Below, one piece after another: positions 45,101-53,255 of a stretch of 64,000 nucleotides of DNA; the stretch's first letter is position 1; every line of letters starts with the position of its first letter. Origin of the DNA: Sphingobacterium endophyticum. GTDB lineage: Bacteria; Bacteroidota; Bacteroidia; Sphingobacteriales; Sphingobacteriaceae. The stretch spans positions 62,001-126,000 of the forward strand of contig NZ_ML771899.1 of the NCBI RefSeq assembly GCF_009733535.1, given 5' to 3'. The position numbers were made by a program, and so were the translations under genes. The notes below the pieces were generated by a model. That model made no database searches, was not told the DNA's origin, and saw nothing but the letters and a program-made list of their open reading frames with translations.

Positions 45101-45474
45101 ATAGTTAAGATAGTATCGTTATATCCTAAATGGGATATTGAAAGTTTATTCGTTGAGAATAGTCCACTAATAGAGAATTTACCTTCCTTATCGCTTTTAG
45201 TGGTTAACTCTCCTAGCTTAAGTGTTGCACCGATCAAGGTCCTATTGGTTTGAGAATCCCGAACTGTTCCAGTAATAGTAAATTTCCCATTTGCCCCATG
45301 AAGGGGCTCCTGGGCTACTAACTGATTATTAAACAAACTGAAACATATTGTAAAGATTATTATTGGGATAATTCGTATAAAAACAATAGTATCCTTTTGA
45401 AGACACCTACGGACATCGGACGATTTCCTAGATATCAAAAGGTTCAGAGGGCCTTTTTGATTTACTTGTTGCAT
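42181..45474 (-). CDS. SusC/RagA family TonB-dependent outer-membrane receptor
   Basis: The 1097-residue protein has a signal segment (about residues 32-54, IRIIPIIIFTICFSLFNNQL then VAQE), a carboxypeptidase-like regulatory domain (about 65-140, FTITGTVRDSQTNRTLIGAT), a plug domain (from EEVEVVSTGYQKIPKERATG, then NPNDIESVTVLKDATAASIW) and a C-terminal barrel (LRLQDVRFSYTMQPFSRQRT, ending LSLGIKFNY). It imports a ligand across the outer membrane powered by TonB. The unusually long stretch before the signal segment (about 30 residues) may mean the true start lies downstream. No sigma/anti-sigma pair is next to it; the LytS/LytTR or TPR-HTH regulators are the nearest candidates. Confidence 0.95.
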   Translation of the reverse strand: MQQVNQKGPLNLLISRKSSDVRRCLQKDTIVFIRIIPIIIFTICFSLFNNQLVAQEPLHGANGKFTITGTVRDSQTNRTLIGATLKLGELTTKSDKEGKFSISGLFSTNKLSISHLGYNDTILTITSPNKILEIALNPKDNQIEEVEVVSTGYQKIPKERATGSFTYVDSKTLQRNTGMALLSRLNGVANGLLIDRNTGNSDGISVRGRSTIFSSTRPLIVVDNFPYEGNLENINPNDIESVTVLKDATAASIWGVRSANGVIVVTTKKAKDHFRAEFSSTFSTASKPDLFYQPQMSSEDFIDVEKYLFQQGYYDKTINTRYEDISAVVEVLDQVRTGKLSAEQADRKLSEYGKIDSREDYGKYFFRNKLESQQYLGISSASSQFSNVIGVGYDKSLGERVSVDQQRFNLRTSSQWTGLNDRVNVDLNIWYTGNRHNNGNAAGYTPRYPYGRFIGKDGQPVEASGAGSLRRSYTDTVANGLLLDWKYRPLEELNNRWNDFTSSDQQLRYDLGLAGRLYRSISLKLNFLSSRNWTDNIQHYDKNSFFVRDRVNQFTSIDPATGILSRPLPYGDILDRNTTKLDSRYARAQLEWNETFSADHRLSGLLGTEWRQDRLLFDSPGYLYGYNPDLENFQEVDIFSYFPIYHNADYSKIQRYASRRRQVDNNRSWFGLFSYSYKDNLTLTGSIRKDASNIFGVAANQKGVPLWSVGSSYSFHHLIPWEPIDRLKLRMTYGYNGNVDKNTTAYLTSRLYQNMNLWGSPSDVIINPPNSTLRWERVSNTNLGVDFEIFKGLMGGSFEYFIKKGKDLMGNSPIAPQTGISEFYGNVASTTTRGIDLQLWIEWMRRKELTLRTDLILNIVKDRVDDYYKLPSTNTDIVTAFDIVPLVGAPINALTLYRSSGLNSQGDPLGYLQGKPSSDYGAILNGFDRESIQIVGSRVPTHFGSLGNTMAYKGFELSFQILYKFGNFLRKTNSLNSTQLIAGNYRFDNYPDRWKKQGDEQFTNVPKFIYPLDINREEFYQRSTTLAYSASLVRLQDVRFSYTMQPFSRQRTSSLQFFLFADNLGIIWKSNDMNLDPEVLSGYPSPLGLSLGIKFNY

Positions 45475-46038
45475 TGGTTAAATAGTTATATGAAGATTTA
45501 GACAATCCAAAAAGATGTACATACTTCATATGTGAACATTTCTTCCATAACAGCTCTTTGTTGAATATTTGGTTTATAAATGGCTTGATTGGAGCTAATT
45601 AGGAAAATAATTAACATATACCAGCCCCTTCCCAGATCGAATTGACCTGCAAACTATCTCCGGTACACTTGACAGTATGGAAAAATTAGCCTAGATTTAA
45701 ATTGTCGAGAAGTAAACCGTTCTGCTAACCTTAACATAGGCAAAATGGACCTTGTCATTTGTTTTAAGAAGGTGGCTGGTGGAACAGGAAAGCTAGAGGG
45801 ATTTGGCCTGAAACTGCGATTCTAAGGGCCCTTTTGCCTCCAGCTATGTTGACAGATAATTATTCTGGATTTCGAATAATGTTCTTTGTCAGTTGTTTGC
45901 GAGAAAACATACGCGAACGATGTTGAATCATTTGACGTGGGGAATTCGTGGTGGTTTTAAATCGTATCATACTGTTTATTTTGGTTATGATAACGATGGA
46001 ACTCAATGAAGTTTAGAAAACTAATTGGACTTAAAATA

Positions 46039-46139
46039 CCAATAGGGCGAATCCCAAAGCTTCGATAGTGGTGCCGCTAAGTACCCCCATGACTGAAGTC
46101 ATGGTTCCCCGAAGACTGACAAGGGAATCGCCCTACTGG
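46039..46139. ncRNA. Nested inverted-repeat element, candidate structured RNA or REP-like element
   Basis: Three levels of pairing occur in 101 bases: an outer stem of 17 bases (46039-46055 with 46123-46139, 15 of 17 pairing), a middle CTTCG/CGAAG pair (46060-46064 with 46110-46114) and an inner CCATGAC-TGAA-GTCATGG hairpin (46087-46104). No frame is coded across it. It lies in the roughly 895-base non-coding gap upstream of the SusC gene. It could be a folded RNA, a REP-type palindrome or a miniature transposon. Type is undecided. Confidence 0.45.
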
Positions 46140-46309
46140 ACATTTATTTTTGTAAAAATAAAAAAATCCAATAGAAAGCGAACCCAAGGTCACAACTCAT
46201 AGGGAAATATTTAGCGGCTTCCTAATATGAGTGACATCGTATTAATAGAGATTTCCTCTATTCTAGTTGTCGCTGTATGTTAATTAATACAAAGATAATA
46301 ATAAAAATT

Positions 46310-46341
46310 AAACTATTCGCTAAAGCGAACAGTTTTTTTTT
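46310..46341 (+). terminator. Terminator or attenuator just upstream of the small HTH gene
   Basis: AAACT-A-TTCGCT, loop AA, AGCGAA-C-AGTTT is a stem with one internal mismatch followed by a run of nine T bases. It points rightward and ends about 30 bases before the ATG at 46370, so it either ends a short transcript from the gap or regulates the HTH gene. Confidence 0.65.
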
Positions 46342-46369
46342 AAAAAAAAATAATTCGTCGCCTTAAATT

Positions 46370-46636
46370 ATGACAAAATCAACATCCATAATTAGATTAA
46401 ATAAAAATCTATGCCTATTTATAAAAAATAAATTCTTTAATCCTTTTAAAATAAATGGAAAAGAAACAAGTTTGAACAAATATGCTAAAGCATGTAATTT
46501 ATCGTCATCCACCATTTCTAAAATAAATGATTCAGAAGGATATAATATTCCGGTATCAACGATTTATTTGATTCTTGAATTTGAAAAAATTGATTTGGCT
46601 GATTTTTTCGCAGAGTTTGCAGTCCAAACTAAATGA
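46370..46636 (+). CDS. Small Cro/C1-type helix-turn-helix protein
   Basis: The 88-residue protein is basic at its start and contains a helix-turn-helix of the XRE type (LNKYAKACNLSSSTISKIND, then NIPVSTIYLILEFEKIDLAD with FFAEF). The order of helices and the final D-F-F block match phage-repressor-like regulators, though the first helix is separated by a longer N-terminal tail (about 35 residues). It stands alone just before the polysaccharide locus. It could regulate that locus or a lost mobile element; no partner gene is present. AT-rich codons set it apart from the GC-rich block to the left. Confidence 0.7.
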   Translation: MTKSTSIIRLNKNLCLFIKNKFFNPFKINGKETSLNKYAKACNLSSSTISKINDSEGYNIPVSTIYLILEFEKIDLADFFAEFAVQTK

Positions 46637-46899
46637 ATAGAAAGATTATAGATTTGTTTGTTTCATAAAAAAGTCCCTCGATCAATAATTTGTCCTTGAA
46701 AATAGTCTGTATTTTTTTTCTTTATGGGATTTTGGTACTCTTTCGGACTTGAAATATGTGTTTGTTTATTAAATCTCATATCATTAAAAAAACTTAATAC
46801 TATTCTTTTAAAGTAACTTGAATTATCTTTTTAAAACAAAAAAGGCAATATTAGTTTGACTAAGTTTTAATATTTATTCACGGTATTGTTTTAATAGTT

Positions 46900-46930
46900 T
46901 TTGAAGTTAAAATTTTAATGAGTACTTTTG
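46900..46930 (+). promoter_or_regulatory. Promoter of the polysaccharide locus
   Basis: TTTG (46900-46903), exactly 19 bases, TACTTTTG (46923-46930) is an ideal match to the Bacteroidota promoter. The regulator ATG at 46949 lies 18 bases beyond it. The rest of 46637-46948 shows no gene. Confidence 0.7.
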
Positions 46931-46948
46931 TTGCTCACTTTCAAAAGT

Positions 46949-47461
46949 ATGTTGGATTCATTGATTACGTCCAAGACCCGATTAAAACTGTTGATCAAGT
47001 TTTTTGTAAACTCGACAAATAAAGGATATTTACGTGGTATTGCGGAAGAATTCAATGAGTCGACAAATTCGATTCGCAAAGAACTGAACCAGCTTTCAGA
47101 TGCGGGTTATCTCAATAAATCTCAAGAAAACAATAAAATTTACTACCGAGCGAATATAAGGCATCCTCTGTTTAAGAGTTTGCAGGGGTTGGTCCGTACG
47201 TTTTTGGGCATCGACCAGGCAATCGACCATGTGCTCGAACGTACAGGCGATGTAGAGCAAGTATCGTTGGTAGGAGACTATGCGAATGGGATTGATTCAG
47301 GGATAATTGAAATTCTTGTTAGCGGTCGGGATCTCGATTCGGCATATTTATTGCAGATAAGCGGCAAAACCGAGAAGTTACTGGGGAAGAAGATTAAGAT
47401 TTACCTAGAGAAACCTGAGGAAGTGAATCAACAGATTATTTTGTATCAAAAAGAGAATTAA
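46949..47461 (+). CDS. Winged-helix transcriptional regulator at the head of the polysaccharide locus
   Basis: The 170-residue protein has an N-terminal winged helix (MLDSLITSKTRLKLLIKFFV, NSTNKGYLRGIAEEFNESTN, IRKELNQLSDAGYLNKSQEN) and a C-terminal domain (SLVGDYANGIDSGIIEILVS) resembling a nucleotidyltransferase fold without an obvious active site. Proteins with this layout open many Bacteroidota polysaccharide clusters and are thought to control them. The ATG at 46949 gives the typical start; a TTG at 46928 would add seven residues and overlap the promoter box. The UDP-glucose dehydrogenase gene follows after 46 bases. Confidence 0.85.
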   Translation: MLDSLITSKTRLKLLIKFFVNSTNKGYLRGIAEEFNESTNSIRKELNQLSDAGYLNKSQENNKIYYRANIRHPLFKSLQGLVRTFLGIDQAIDHVLERTGDVEQVSLVGDYANGIDSGIIEILVSGRDLDSAYLLQISGKTEKLLGKKIKIYLEKPEEVNQQIILYQKEN

Positions 47462-47507
47462 AAAGTTGTAAATTGGTAGATTGCCAATTTTACTCGGTGG
47501 ACCAAAA

Positions 47508-48887
47508 ATGGAAATCAAAAAGATTGCATGTATAGGAGCAGGATATGTTGGGGGGCCAACTATGTCCGTTATTGCCCAGAAAAACCCGCATATACAAGTG
47601 ACGGTCGTTGATTTAAATGAGTCAAGGATTGAGGCTTGGAATTCATCCGATTTAGAGGAATTACCGGTCTATGAACCTGGTTTGGATGCTGTTGTCGCGG
47701 AGGCTAGAGGCCGCAACTTATTTTTTACCACAGAAGTAGAGAAAGCCATAGAGGAAGCCGATATGGTCTTTATTTCGGTCAACACTCCCACAAAAACATA
47801 CGGAAAAGGCAAGGGTCAGGCAGCTGACCTGAAATTTATAGAACTTTGCGCCAGGCAGATTGCTGATGTTGCAACAAGTTCTAAAATTATTGTCGAGAAA
47901 TCAACCATTCCTGTACGTACTGCTGCAACAATTAAAAGTATATTGGACCATACCGGAAAAGGCGTTCAATTCCATGTTTTGTCGAACCCTGAATTTTTAG
48001 CCGAAGGAACGGCAATTCCTGATTTACAGAATCCCGACCGTATCCTTATCGGCGGAGAAGATGAGGCGGCAATCCAATCATTGAAATCTATATATGAGGC
48101 TTGGGTGCCTTCAGAGCGGATTATCAGCACCAATCTTTGGTCTTCAGAATTGTCCAAATTGGTGGCAAATGCCTTTCTAGCACAACGCGTATCTTCAATC
48201 AACTCGATTTCGGAATTGTGTGAGGTTACGGGGGCCAATGTAGATGAGGTGGCTCATGCGATTGGACAGGACACCAGGATTGGCTCCAAATTTTTAAAGG
48301 CCTCTGTAGGATTTGGTGGTTCCTGCTTTCAAAAGGATCTTCTAAACCTGGTCTATATTGCTCGTTCTTATAATCTGATTGAGGTTGCTAATTATTGGGA
48401 GCAGGTTATCCTAATCAATGACCATCAGAAGACAAGATTTGCGGAAAAGATCATCCGATCGATGTATAATACTGTAAATGGCAAGAAAATTGCTTTCCTC
48501 GGATGGGCTTTTAAGAAAAACACAAATGACACCCGTGAATCAGCCGCCATTTATGTAGCTGACCATTTATTGGATGAACAAGCAAATATTGCTGTCTATG
48601 ATCCCAAAGTTCAGGAAAATCAAATTTTCAAGGATTTGGATTATCTGGCAAGCCGCAGTTCTGAAGAAAATAGATCTTTGTTAAAGGTCGTAAATTACTC
48701 TTATGAAGCTGCAAAAGATGCACATGGGCTTGCTATTCTTACTGAATGGGACGAGTTTAAGGATCTGGATTGGAAAAGAATCAAAGATTCCATGAAAAAG
48801 CCAGCTTTTGTATTTGACGGAAGGAAGTTGTTGGATAGGAGAAAGTTGGAAGGATTAGGATTTGTGTATTATGCAATTGGTGAATAA
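47508..48887 (+). CDS. UDP-glucose 6-dehydrogenase (nucleotide sugar dehydrogenase)
   Basis: The 459-residue protein has the NAD-binding [65 protein letters not shown], the catalytic Cys region [20 protein letters not shown] and [18 protein letters not shown]. The T-x-G-x-G-x-G-x-A insert and length are those of the animal-type UDP-glucose dehydrogenase branch. It makes UDP-glucuronic acid. The ATG at 47508 is chosen; an in-frame TTG at 47481 is less natural. The coding still has the moderate GC content of the chromosome to the left. Confidence 0.92.
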   Translation: MEIKKIACIGAGYVGGPTMSVIAQKNPHIQVTVVDLNESRIEAWNSSDLEELPVYEPGLDAVVAEARGRNLFFTTEVEKAIEEADMVFISVNTPTKTYGKGKGQAADLKFIELCARQIADVATSSKIIVEKSTIPVRTAATIKSILDHTGKGVQFHVLSNPEFLAEGTAIPDLQNPDRILIGGEDEAAIQSLKSIYEAWVPSERIISTNLWSSELSKLVANAFLAQRVSSINSISELCEVTGANVDEVAHAIGQDTRIGSKFLKASVGFGGSCFQKDLLNLVYIARSYNLIEVANYWEQVILINDHQKTRFAEKIIRSMYNTVNGKKIAFLGWAFKKNTNDTRESAAIYVADHLLDEQANIAVYDPKVQENQIFKDLDYLASRSSEENRSLLKVVNYSYEAAKDAHGLAILTEWDEFKDLDWKRIKDSMKKPAFVFDGRKLLDRRKLEGLGFVYYAIGE

Positions 48888-48907
48888 AATATAACGATTA
48901 ACCTTAT

Positions 48908-49387
48908 ATGAAAGATAAAATTAAAGAAGATGCTAAACATCAGGATTATAATCCAGGGCCACGTGTAGGTATCACTTTTTCAACTTTTGACCTATTACAT
49001 GCCGGACATATTATGATGTTGGCGGAAGCAAAGCGTCAATGTGATTATTTAATCTGTGGCTTGCAGATGGATCCTACCTTGGACCGTCCCGAGAAAAATG
49101 CACCAACACAAACAGTGGTGGAACGTTACATTCAACTTAGGGGTTGTGTTTCCGTAGATGAGATTGTTCCATATTCAACTGAGCAAGATTTGGAGGATAT
49201 CTTAAGATCTTTTAAACTGGATGTTAGGATTGTTGGTGATGAATACAAAGATAGGGATTTTACCGGTAGAAAATATTGTGAAGATAAAGGTATTGAACTT
49301 TATTTTAATAGTAGAGATCACCGTTTTTCAAGTTCCGGGTTAAGGAAGATTGTGGCGGATAAGGAGAATCAAAAGAATAATAAATAG
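48908..49387 (+). CDS. Adenylyl/cytidylyltransferase family protein (TagD-like)
   Basis: The 159-residue protein has the nucleotidyltransferase signature GITFSTFDLLHAGHIMMLAE (H-x-G-H) and the second block HRFSSSGLRKIV in place of the R-T-x-G-I-S-T motif of glycerol-3-phosphate cytidylyltransferase. It activates a phosphorylated small molecule as a CDP or ADP derivative, possibly glycerol phosphate for attachment to the polymer. Length is slightly more than TagD (about 130). It follows the dehydrogenase by 20 bases. The exact substrate cannot be read, hence no symbol. Confidence 0.8.
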   Translation: MKDKIKEDAKHQDYNPGPRVGITFSTFDLLHAGHIMMLAEAKRQCDYLICGLQMDPTLDRPEKNAPTQTVVERYIQLRGCVSVDEIVPYSTEQDLEDILRSFKLDVRIVGDEYKDRDFTGRKYCEDKGIELYFNSRDHRFSSSGLRKIVADKENQKNNK

Positions 49388-49402
49388 CTAACAACATAAT
49401 AA

Positions 49403-50371
49403 ATGAGTAAAATATTAATTACTGGCGGAGCTGGTTTTATCGGTTCGAATCTTACGGAATATTTTTTAGGAAAAGGTCATCAAGTTGTTGTATTGGATAA
49501 TTTTGCTACTGGACATAGACATAATCTGGTTCAACATGAGGGTAACACAAATTTTGAATTAATTGAAGGTGATATCCGTAATACAGCTGATTGTGAAAAA
49601 GCAGTCACAGGAGTTGATTATGTTTTACATCAAGCTGCGTTAGGGTCAGTACCTAGATCAATTAAGGATCCCCAAACCTCAAATGAAGTTAATGTTTCTG
49701 GTTTTTTAAATATGCTCGTTGCTGCTAGAGATGCAAAAGTTAAAAGATTTATTTATGCTGCATCATCTTCAACATATGGAGATTCGGAGGCACTTCCTAA
49801 AGTGGAAGACAAAATTGGAAAGCCACTTTCTCCATATGCCATAACAAAATATGTTAATGAATTATATGCTGAAATATTTTCTAAAACATATGGAATAGAA
49901 ACTATTGGATTACGATATTTTAATGTATTTGGTAGACGCCAAGATCCAGATGGTTCTTACGCAGCTGTTATCCCATTATTTGTTAAGAAATTTATGAATC
50001 ATGAAAACCCAGTAATTAATGGAACAGGCGATTACTCTAGAGATTTTACCTATATCGACAATGTGATACAAATGAATGAAAGAGCAATGCTGACTGATAA
50101 TCCTGAAGCCGTTAATACAGTTTACAATACAGCGGTAGGTGACCGAACCACCTTGAATCAATTAGTGGGTTACTTAAAAGAATTTTTAACTGAATTTGAT
50201 TCAGAAATAGCGAATGTAGAGGTGATTCATGGTCCTAATAGGCAGGGAGATATTCCTCATTCATTGGCATCTATTGAAAAAGCTAAACATCTTTTAGGAT
50301 ATGAACCAAGTCATGTTATCAAAGATGGATTAAAAGAAGCAACAATTTGGTATTGGAACAATTTAAAATAA
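49403..50371 (+). CDS. UDP-N-acetylglucosamine C4-epimerase (WbpP-like SDR)
   Basis: The 322-residue SDR protein has GGAGFIGSNLTEYFLGKG, VLHQAALGSVPRSIKDPQTS, AASSSTYGDSEALPKVEDKI and the catalytic YAITKYVNELYAE, then RYFNVFGRRQDPDGSYAAVI. The serine-rich SSSTYG and the R-Q-D-P-x-G-x-Y-A-A-V block are typical of WbpP/Gne-type 4-epimerases acting on UDP-GlcNAc or its uronate. Followed by a UDP-HexNAc dehydrogenase, it would supply UDP-GalNAcA. From here the DNA turns strongly A+T-rich, a sign of a distinct origin of the cassette. Confidence 0.85.
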   Translation: MSKILITGGAGFIGSNLTEYFLGKGHQVVVLDNFATGHRHNLVQHEGNTNFELIEGDIRNTADCEKAVTGVDYVLHQAALGSVPRSIKDPQTSNEVNVSGFLNMLVAARDAKVKRFIYAASSSTYGDSEALPKVEDKIGKPLSPYAITKYVNELYAEIFSKTYGIETIGLRYFNVFGRRQDPDGSYAAVIPLFVKKFMNHENPVINGTGDYSRDFTYIDNVIQMNERAMLTDNPEAVNTVYNTAVGDRTTLNQLVGYLKEFLTEFDSEIANVEVIHGPNRQGDIPHSLASIEKAKHLLGYEPSHVIKDGLKEATIWYWNNLK

Positions 50372-50416
50372 ATTTTATAGGTGATAAATACGTTACTGGA
50401 TTATAAAATAAGATTA

Positions 50417-51697
50417 ATGAAAAAAATAGTTATAATAGGTTTGGGGTATGTAGGATTACCATTAGCGAGATTATTTGCTACAAAATATCCCGTAATAGGA
50501 TTTGATATCAATCAGAAAAGGATTGAAGAACTAAAATTAGGAAAAGATTCAACACTTGAAGTAGACGATGAAATTCTTCAGAATGTTTTAGTTAAAGAGA
50601 ATCCTCTCAAGAATCAAGTTATTGGTCTTTATTGTTCCAACCAAATTTCAGATATCGAAGATGCAAATTTTTATATAGTAACTGTTCCAACACCAGTGGA
50701 CAAGAACAATAGGCCTGATTTAACGCCATTATACAAAGCTTCTGAAACTGTTGGTAAGGTGTTGAAGAAGGGAGATATTGTAGTCTATGAATCTACAGTC
50801 TACCCTGGAGTAACAGAAGAAGAATGTATCCCAGTTTTAGAAAGAGTGTCTGGCTTAAAATTTAATGTCGATTTTTTTGCGGGGTATTCACCAGAGAGAA
50901 TAAATCCAGGAGATAAACAACATACTGTTGAGAAAATCTTGAAGGTAACATCAGGTTCAACTCCAGAAATAGGAAAAGAAGTTGATGATGTATATAAGTC
51001 AGTTATTACTGCTGGTACTCATTTAGCACCAGCTATAAAAGTTGCTGAGGCAGCTAAAGTAATTGAAAATTCACAACGTGATATTAACATTGCTTTTGTT
51101 AATGAACTGGCTAAAATTTTTAATATTCTTGAAATAGATACCCATGCAGTGCTTGAGGCCGCAGGAACAAAATGGAATTTCTTACCCTTCAAACCGGGAT
51201 TAGTAGGCGGTCATTGTATAGGTGTAGACCCTTATTATTTAGCTCAAAAAGCTCAAGAACATGGATATCATCCTGAAATTATTCTGGCTGGTCGTCGTTT
51301 AAATGATTCTATGGGAGAATATGTGGCATCTCAGGTAGTAAAAACTATGATAAAAAAAGGAATTAATGTTAATGGTGCGGAAGCTTTAATGTTAGGAGTA
51401 ACATTTAAAGAGAATTGTCCTGATGTTAGAAATACAAAAATCGTGGATGTTATTACTGCTTTGGAAGACTATGGAGTTAAAGTTACAACTTTTGACCCTT
51501 GGGCTAATCCTATTGAGGTAAAGCACGAATATGGGATTGAAAGTTTAAATGAAATTCCAGAAAAATTGTTTGATGTAATTGTTCTTGGAGTGTCTCACAA
51601 GGAATTTGAAGTAATAAATCTGGAATTATTAGAAAAAGACAAATGTGTTATTTATGATGTAAAAGGGGTTTTACAAAAATCAGATAAAAAACTTTAA
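50417..51697 (+). CDS. UDP-N-acetylhexosamine dehydrogenase (WbpO/TviB-like)
   Basis: The 426-residue protein has IIGLGYVGLPLARLFATKYP, FYIVTVPTPVDKNNRPDLTP, ESTVYPGVTEEECIPVLE, AGYSPERINPGD, the active-site GLVGGHCIGVDPYYLAQKAQ and GVTFKENCPDVRNTKIVDVI. This is the branch that oxidises UDP-GlcNAc or UDP-GalNAc to the uronate. Its catalytic Cys is in GGHCIG. The ATG at 50417 starts the NAD-binding strand; an in-frame GTG at 50381 would add 12 residues. It works with the epimerase directly upstream. A second sugar dehydrogenase is coded at 47508, so two different uronates may be made. Confidence 0.9.
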   Translation: MKKIVIIGLGYVGLPLARLFATKYPVIGFDINQKRIEELKLGKDSTLEVDDEILQNVLVKENPLKNQVIGLYCSNQISDIEDANFYIVTVPTPVDKNNRPDLTPLYKASETVGKVLKKGDIVVYESTVYPGVTEEECIPVLERVSGLKFNVDFFAGYSPERINPGDKQHTVEKILKVTSGSTPEIGKEVDDVYKSVITAGTHLAPAIKVAEAAKVIENSQRDINIAFVNELAKIFNILEIDTHAVLEAAGTKWNFLPFKPGLVGGHCIGVDPYYLAQKAQEHGYHPEIILAGRRLNDSMGEYVASQVVKTMIKKGINVNGAEALMLGVTFKENCPDVRNTKIVDVITALEDYGVKVTTFDPWANPIEVKHEYGIESLNEIPEKLFDVIVLGVSHKEFEVINLELLEKDKCVIYDVKGVLQKSDKKL

Positions 51698-51713
51698 AAT
51701 AGCAACATAGTTC

Positions 51714-53255
51714 ATGTCTACTTCAAAAAAAATAGTAAAAAATACCTTCCTTCTCTATGTAAGAATGTTTTTGATAATGGGAGTTTCACTCTATACTTCA
51801 AGAATAGTTTTAATTGAGTTAGGTGTGAATGATTTTGGAATTTATAGTTTAGTAGGGGGAATTGTTTCCATGCTGGGTTTTTTCAACGCTTCCATGTCAG
51901 CAGCAACACAAAGATATTTGTCTTATGACATTGGAGTAGGCAATGAAGAAAAATTAAAAAAAACTTTTAGTTCGGCTCTAACTATTCATATTATTATTGC
52001 CATACTATTATTGATTTTAGCAGAGACTTTAGGATTGTGGTATATTCATAATAGAATGATTTTTCCTATCGAAAGGGTTAATGCAGTTAGTATTTTATAC
52101 CAATTTTCAATATTTACATTTCTTTTAGGTATAATTCAAGTTCCATATAATTCCTTGATATTGGCTAGGGAAAAAATGAATGTTTTTGCATATATGTCAA
52201 TATTCGAAATAATGTTAAAGTTGATAATAGTTTTTTTACTTAATTCTTTCGGTAATGATAAATTAGTTACTTATTCAATTTTGACTTTTATAGTAGCTTT
52301 AATAATTCGAGTTTTTTACCAAATCTATTGTAGACTCAATTTTAAAGAGAGTAAGTTTTCTTTAATTTTTGATAAGGATTATATTAAAGAACTTCTTGAA
52401 TATTCCGGATGGAATTTATTTGGGAGCCTAGCAGCTGTTTCACGAGTACAAGGAAATAACATAGTCTTAAATCTGTTTTTTGGAACAACGATTAATGCTG
52501 CTTATGGAATAATGATGCAGGTGCAATCTGCAATTCTAATGTTTGTAAGTAACTTTCAATTAGCTCTTAATCCGCAAATAATTCAAAATTATGCGAGTCA
52601 AAATTTTGAAAAATCTTCGAATTTGGTTATGAGGGGAGCTAAGTTTTCATTTTTTTTAATGATGATGATCATAGTTCCTATATGTTTTAGTATGAATTTT
52701 ATCTTGGAAAAATGGTTGAAAGAGTTTCCTTCTAATACAATAGTTTTTGTTCAATTGGCCTTAATTGGTATATTAATAGATTCAATTTCTGGTCCGTTGA
52801 TGACAATAGTTCAGGCCACTGGAAAAATTAAAGTATATCAAATAATAATTGGAACTATTCTTATATTAAATCTACCTGTCAATTTTTTACTGCTTAATAT
52901 TATTCAAGACCCTTCAATTATATTTATTTCAATTATCCTGTTTAATTTTTTGGCTCTTTTTACTAGGATGCTCTTTTTAAAAAATATTCCTGGTTTTGAC
53001 GTTAAGAAATTTCTAAGGGATTATTTATTAAAAATGGGTTTTGTTTTTTTTACATTAATTTTAATTGTATTATTTCTCTACAAAAAAACGGGCACTTCGG
53101 AAAATTGGATGGAGTTAATCCTAAATACTAGTGGAATAATTTTGCTCTCATTAATTTTGATATGGTCGCTTGGACTGAAAAAAGAAGAACGTTTTTTTTT
53201 AAAAAACATATTTTATAATTTTTATGAAAAATATAATAAAAAAAATCCTAGGTGA
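51714..53255 (+). CDS. Polysaccharide flippase, Wzx/MATE-like
   Basis: The 513-residue protein is very hydrophobic, with about twelve to fourteen membrane spans. The start KKIVKNTFLLYVRMFLIMGV followed by SLYTSRIVLIELGVNDFGIY is the typical beginning of oligosaccharide flippases of the MOP superfamily. It would move lipid-linked repeat units across the inner membrane. The next gene overlaps its end by 32 bases. Homopolymer A and T runs make the codon use very AT-rich, unlike the genes before 49.4 kb. Confidence 0.9.
   Translation: MSTSKKIVKNTFLLYVRMFLIMGVSLYTSRIVLIELGVNDFGIYSLVGGIVSMLGFFNASMSAATQRYLSYDIGVGNEEKLKKTFSSALTIHIIIAILLLILAETLGLWYIHNRMIFPIERVNAVSILYQFSIFTFLLGIIQVPYNSLILAREKMNVFAYMSIFEIMLKLIIVFLLNSFGNDKLVTYSILTFIVALIIRVFYQIYCRLNFKESKFSLIFDKDYIKELLEYSGWNLFGSLAAVSRVQGNNIVLNLFFGTTINAAYGIMMQVQSAILMFVSNFQLALNPQIIQNYASQNFEKSSNLVMRGAKFSFFLMMMIIVPICFSMNFILEKWLKEFPSNTIVFVQLALIGILIDSISGPLMTIVQATGKIKVYQIIIGTILILNLPVNFLLLNIIQDPSIIFISIILFNFLALFTRMLFLKNIPGFDVKKFLRDYLLKMGFVFFTLILIVLFLYKKTGTSENWMELILNTSGIILLSLILIWSLGLKKEERFFLKNIFYNFYEKYNKKNPR

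Noticed and set aside
42181..45474. Possible STN domain and sigma/anti-sigma control of the SusC gene
   Set aside because: No STN-like segment before the carboxypeptidase-like domain and no sigma or FecR-type gene next to it.
46039..46139. tRNA or other standard RNA gene in the nested repeat
   Set aside because: The T-loop and anticodon patterns of a tRNA are absent and the outer stem is too long.
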